Shown here in pieces: positions 5,587-6,819 of a DNA stretch of 6,819 nucleotides. Every line of letters begins with the position of its first letter. The stretch's first letter is position 1. The stretch is from an uncultured Clostridia bacterium. Lineage in GTDB: Bacteria; Bacillota; Clostridia; Christensenellales; Aristaeellaceae. The stretch lies in the NCBI GenBank assembly GCA_904420265.1, contig CAJFUU010000125.1:1-6819 (forward strand), written 5' to 3'. The position numbers and the translations under genes are program-made. The notes below the pieces were generated by a model, which saw only the letters and a program-made list of their open reading frames with translations, searched no databases and was not told the DNA's origin.

Positions 5587-6474
5587 TCACACCTCCGGGC
5601 TTTCCAGCGAGATTTTGCCCACTTTGCCGGCGCGGAACTCATCCAGCACCAGCGCCGCGCCGCGCTCCAGGTCAAAGCGCCCGCCGGACAAAAGCCAGCC
5701 GCGCCCCTTGCACGCGGCTTCCAGCAGCGTTTCATCGGGCAGGGAAGGGTTGGCAAGCGCCACGGTTTCCCCCTCGGGAGAGACGAGGCTCTCCGGCAGC
5801 TTGAACCGCGCCCGGGCAAGATCGGGTTTGAGGGAAAGCAGGCGGCGAATCAGGGCCCCGGCCAATTCCTGCGTGTCGAGAATCTGATCCCGCACCGAAC
5901 CGAGAAACGCCAGCGTCTGCGCGCGGCCCTGATCGTCCAGGCGCGGCGGCAACATGCCGGGCGTGTCCAGAAGTTCCAGATACGGCCCGAGTTTGACCCA
6001 CTGCTTGGCGCGGGTGACGCCGGGACGGTCGGACGCCTTGGCTACGGCCGAACCGTTGAGGCGGTTGATGAACGTGCTTTTGCCCACGTTGGGGATGCCC
6101 ACCACCATCAGCCGCACCGTCTTTTTCACGCCGCGCGCGGCGGCGCGTTCCACGGCCGGGCGGGTGGCGCGTTCGATGCGCTCCAGCATTTCCTTGACGC
6201 GGCCGCCGTTGGAGTTGAACCGCATGGCCATAACGCCGCGGGCCCGGTAAAAATCCAGCCAGCGCGATGTGGCCGCGTCGTCTGCCAAATCGGCCTTGTT
6301 GAGCACCAACAGCCGCGCCTTGCCGCGCGTCAGGCCGCGCAGATCGGCGTTGGCGCTGGAAAGCGGGGCGCGCGCGTCCACCAGTTCGACAACCGCGTCC
6401 ACGGCGCGAAGCTGCTCAATCAGCATTCGCCGCGATTTGGCCATGTGGCCGGGATACCAGTTGATTGCGGGCAT
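5587..6474 (-). CDS. rbgA: Ribosome biogenesis GTPase RbgA (YlqF)
   Basis: RbgA is a circularly permuted GTPase needed for late assembly of the 50S subunit. The 295-residue product shows the permuted order: NKAD (G4, 59-62) comes first, then GIPNVGKST (G1/P-loop, 126-134), the RPGVTRAKQW segment (150-159, T154 as G2) and DTPG (G3, 170-173). The N-terminal INWYPGHMAKSRR includes H10, equivalent to the catalytic histidine known in the Bacillus protein. The C-terminal part (about 180-295) matches the family's RNA-binding helical domain. The start is the ATG at 6474 with GGAGG 5 nt upstream (6480-6484); an in-frame TTG 12 nt further upstream overlaps that site and is unlikely. It lies 59 nt after rplS, a neighbour that is also a 50S component, with an intrinsic terminator between them. 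Confidence 0.97.
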   Translation of the reverse strand: MPAINWYPGHMAKSRRMLIEQLRAVDAVVELVDARAPLSSANADLRGLTRGKARLLVLNKADLADDAATSRWLDFYRARGVMAMRFNSNGGRVKEMLERIERATRPAVERAAARGVKKTVRLMVVGIPNVGKSTFINRLNGSAVAKASDRPGVTRAKQWVKLGPYLELLDTPGMLPPRLDDQGRAQTLAFLGSVRDQILDTQELAGALIRRLLSLKPDLARARFKLPESLVSPEGETVALANPSLPDETLLEAACKGRGWLLSGGRFDLERGAALVLDEFRAGKVGKISLESPEV

Positions 6475-6501
6475 ATTGTCCTCCAAAATGCGGATGAATA
6501 C

Positions 6502-6528
6502 AAAAAGAGCCGCTTGCGCGGCCCTTTT
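6502..6528 (-). terminator. Intrinsic terminator after rplS
   Basis: On the minus strand AAAAGGGCCGC (6518-6528) and GCGGCTCTTTT (6503-6513) form an 11-bp stem with one G-T wobble and a GCAA loop, with a run of five T's at 6502-6506. It begins 5 nt after the rplS stop and ends about 27 nt before the rbgA start. No promoter is seen in the short remainder, so rbgA probably depends on read-through, making this a likely tuner of rbgA-rnhB-yraN output relative to L19. Confidence 0.85.
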
Positions 6529-6533
6529 GGGAA

Positions 6534-6819
6534 TTACCTTTCCTTGACCTTGGCAGCCTTGCCGCTGCGCTGACGCAGATAGTACAGCTTGGCGCGGCGA
6601 ACCTTACCGCGGCGGATCACCATAATGCGATCCAGGCGGGGGGAATGCAGGGGGAACGTGCGCTCTACGCCCACGCCATAGGACGTGCGGCGGACGGTGA
6701 ACGTCTCGCGCACAGAGCCGTTGCGGCGGGCGATGACCACGCCCTCAAACGCCTGCAGACGTTCGCGGGAACCTTCGACAACCTTCACGAATACGCGCAC
6801 GGTATCGCCGACGCGAAAC
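6534..6819 (-). CDS. rplS: 50S ribosomal protein L19, N-terminus outside window
   Basis: L19 is a 50S subunit protein at the interface with the 30S subunit. The visible 94 residues begin FRVGDTVRVFVKVVEG and run through ERLQAFEGVVIARRNG, SVRETFTVRR, SYGVGVERTFPLHSPRLD and RRGKVRRAKLYYLRQRSGKAAKVKER, a clear full match to the conserved body of the family. Family members are about 115 residues, so roughly 20 N-terminal residues and the start lie beyond 6819. The in-frame GTG at 6800 is an internal valine codon, not the start. The gene ends in TAA at 6534-6536 and is followed 5 nt later by a strong hairpin terminator. Confidence 0.97.
   Translation of the reverse strand, partial: FRVGDTVRVFVKVVEGSRERLQAFEGVVIARRNGSVRETFTVRRTSYGVGVERTFPLHSPRLDRIMVIRRGKVRRAKLYYLRQRSGKAAKVKER

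Noticed and set aside
5585..5819. N-terminal extension of rnhB upstream of the ATG at 5585
   Set aside because: It would overlap rbgA coding sequence by over 200 nt; the extra residues have no RNase HII similarity, and the ATG at 5585 has a well-spaced GGAGG.

Overview
The window looks like a chromosomal segment of a GC-rich, low-complexity-codon Firmicute, probably an uncultured gut-type member of the Clostridia. The reasons are the gene order rplS-rbgA-rnhB-yraN (standard in Firmicutes), strong GGAGG ribosome-binding sites, GTG starts and a secreted or membrane glycosylation enzyme of a type common in Clostridia. This placement is inference; no rRNA or other species marker is present. Every gene I can support is on the minus strand, so transcription runs from high to low coordinates.

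Right-hand block (about 4609-6819): a ribosome and housekeeping cluster. It starts with the C-terminal 94 residues of ribosomal protein L19 (rplS), followed by a clear intrinsic terminator, then the ribosome-assembly GTPase RbgA, RNase HII (rnhB) and the small nuclease-fold protein YraN (UPF0102). The last three are tightly packed (1-nt gap, then a GTGA start/stop overlap) and surely co-transcribed. All key catalytic motifs are intact.

Middle block (3521-4608): about 1.1 kb with no credible gene. It is not featureless. It holds three good tandem copies (about 160-164 bp) of a structured repeat, flanked by worn copies and several other inverted repeats. One hairpin in each copy keeps its pairing through compensatory base changes, which suggests selection on structure (RNA or single-stranded DNA) rather than on protein. 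The period is not a multiple of three. This is the most unusual part of the window and I do not recognise the family.

Left-hand block (1-3520): one uninterrupted reading frame of at least 1173 codons that leaves the window at its 3' end. It encodes a very large membrane glycosyltransferase: signal peptide, CBM4/9-like beta-sandwich, a first GT-C module of the Gpi18-like mannosyltransferase type, then a second GT-C module of the GT39/PMT (protein O-mannosyltransferase) type, with a discoidin-like domain inserted in its first extracellular loop. An internal ATG with a Shine-Dalgarno-like sequence lies exactly at the junction of the two modules, so the second enzyme might also be made alone.

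The two gene blocks have no obvious functional link. The repeat region separates a housekeeping operon from a cell-surface glycosylation gene that has its own RBS and possibly its own promoter.
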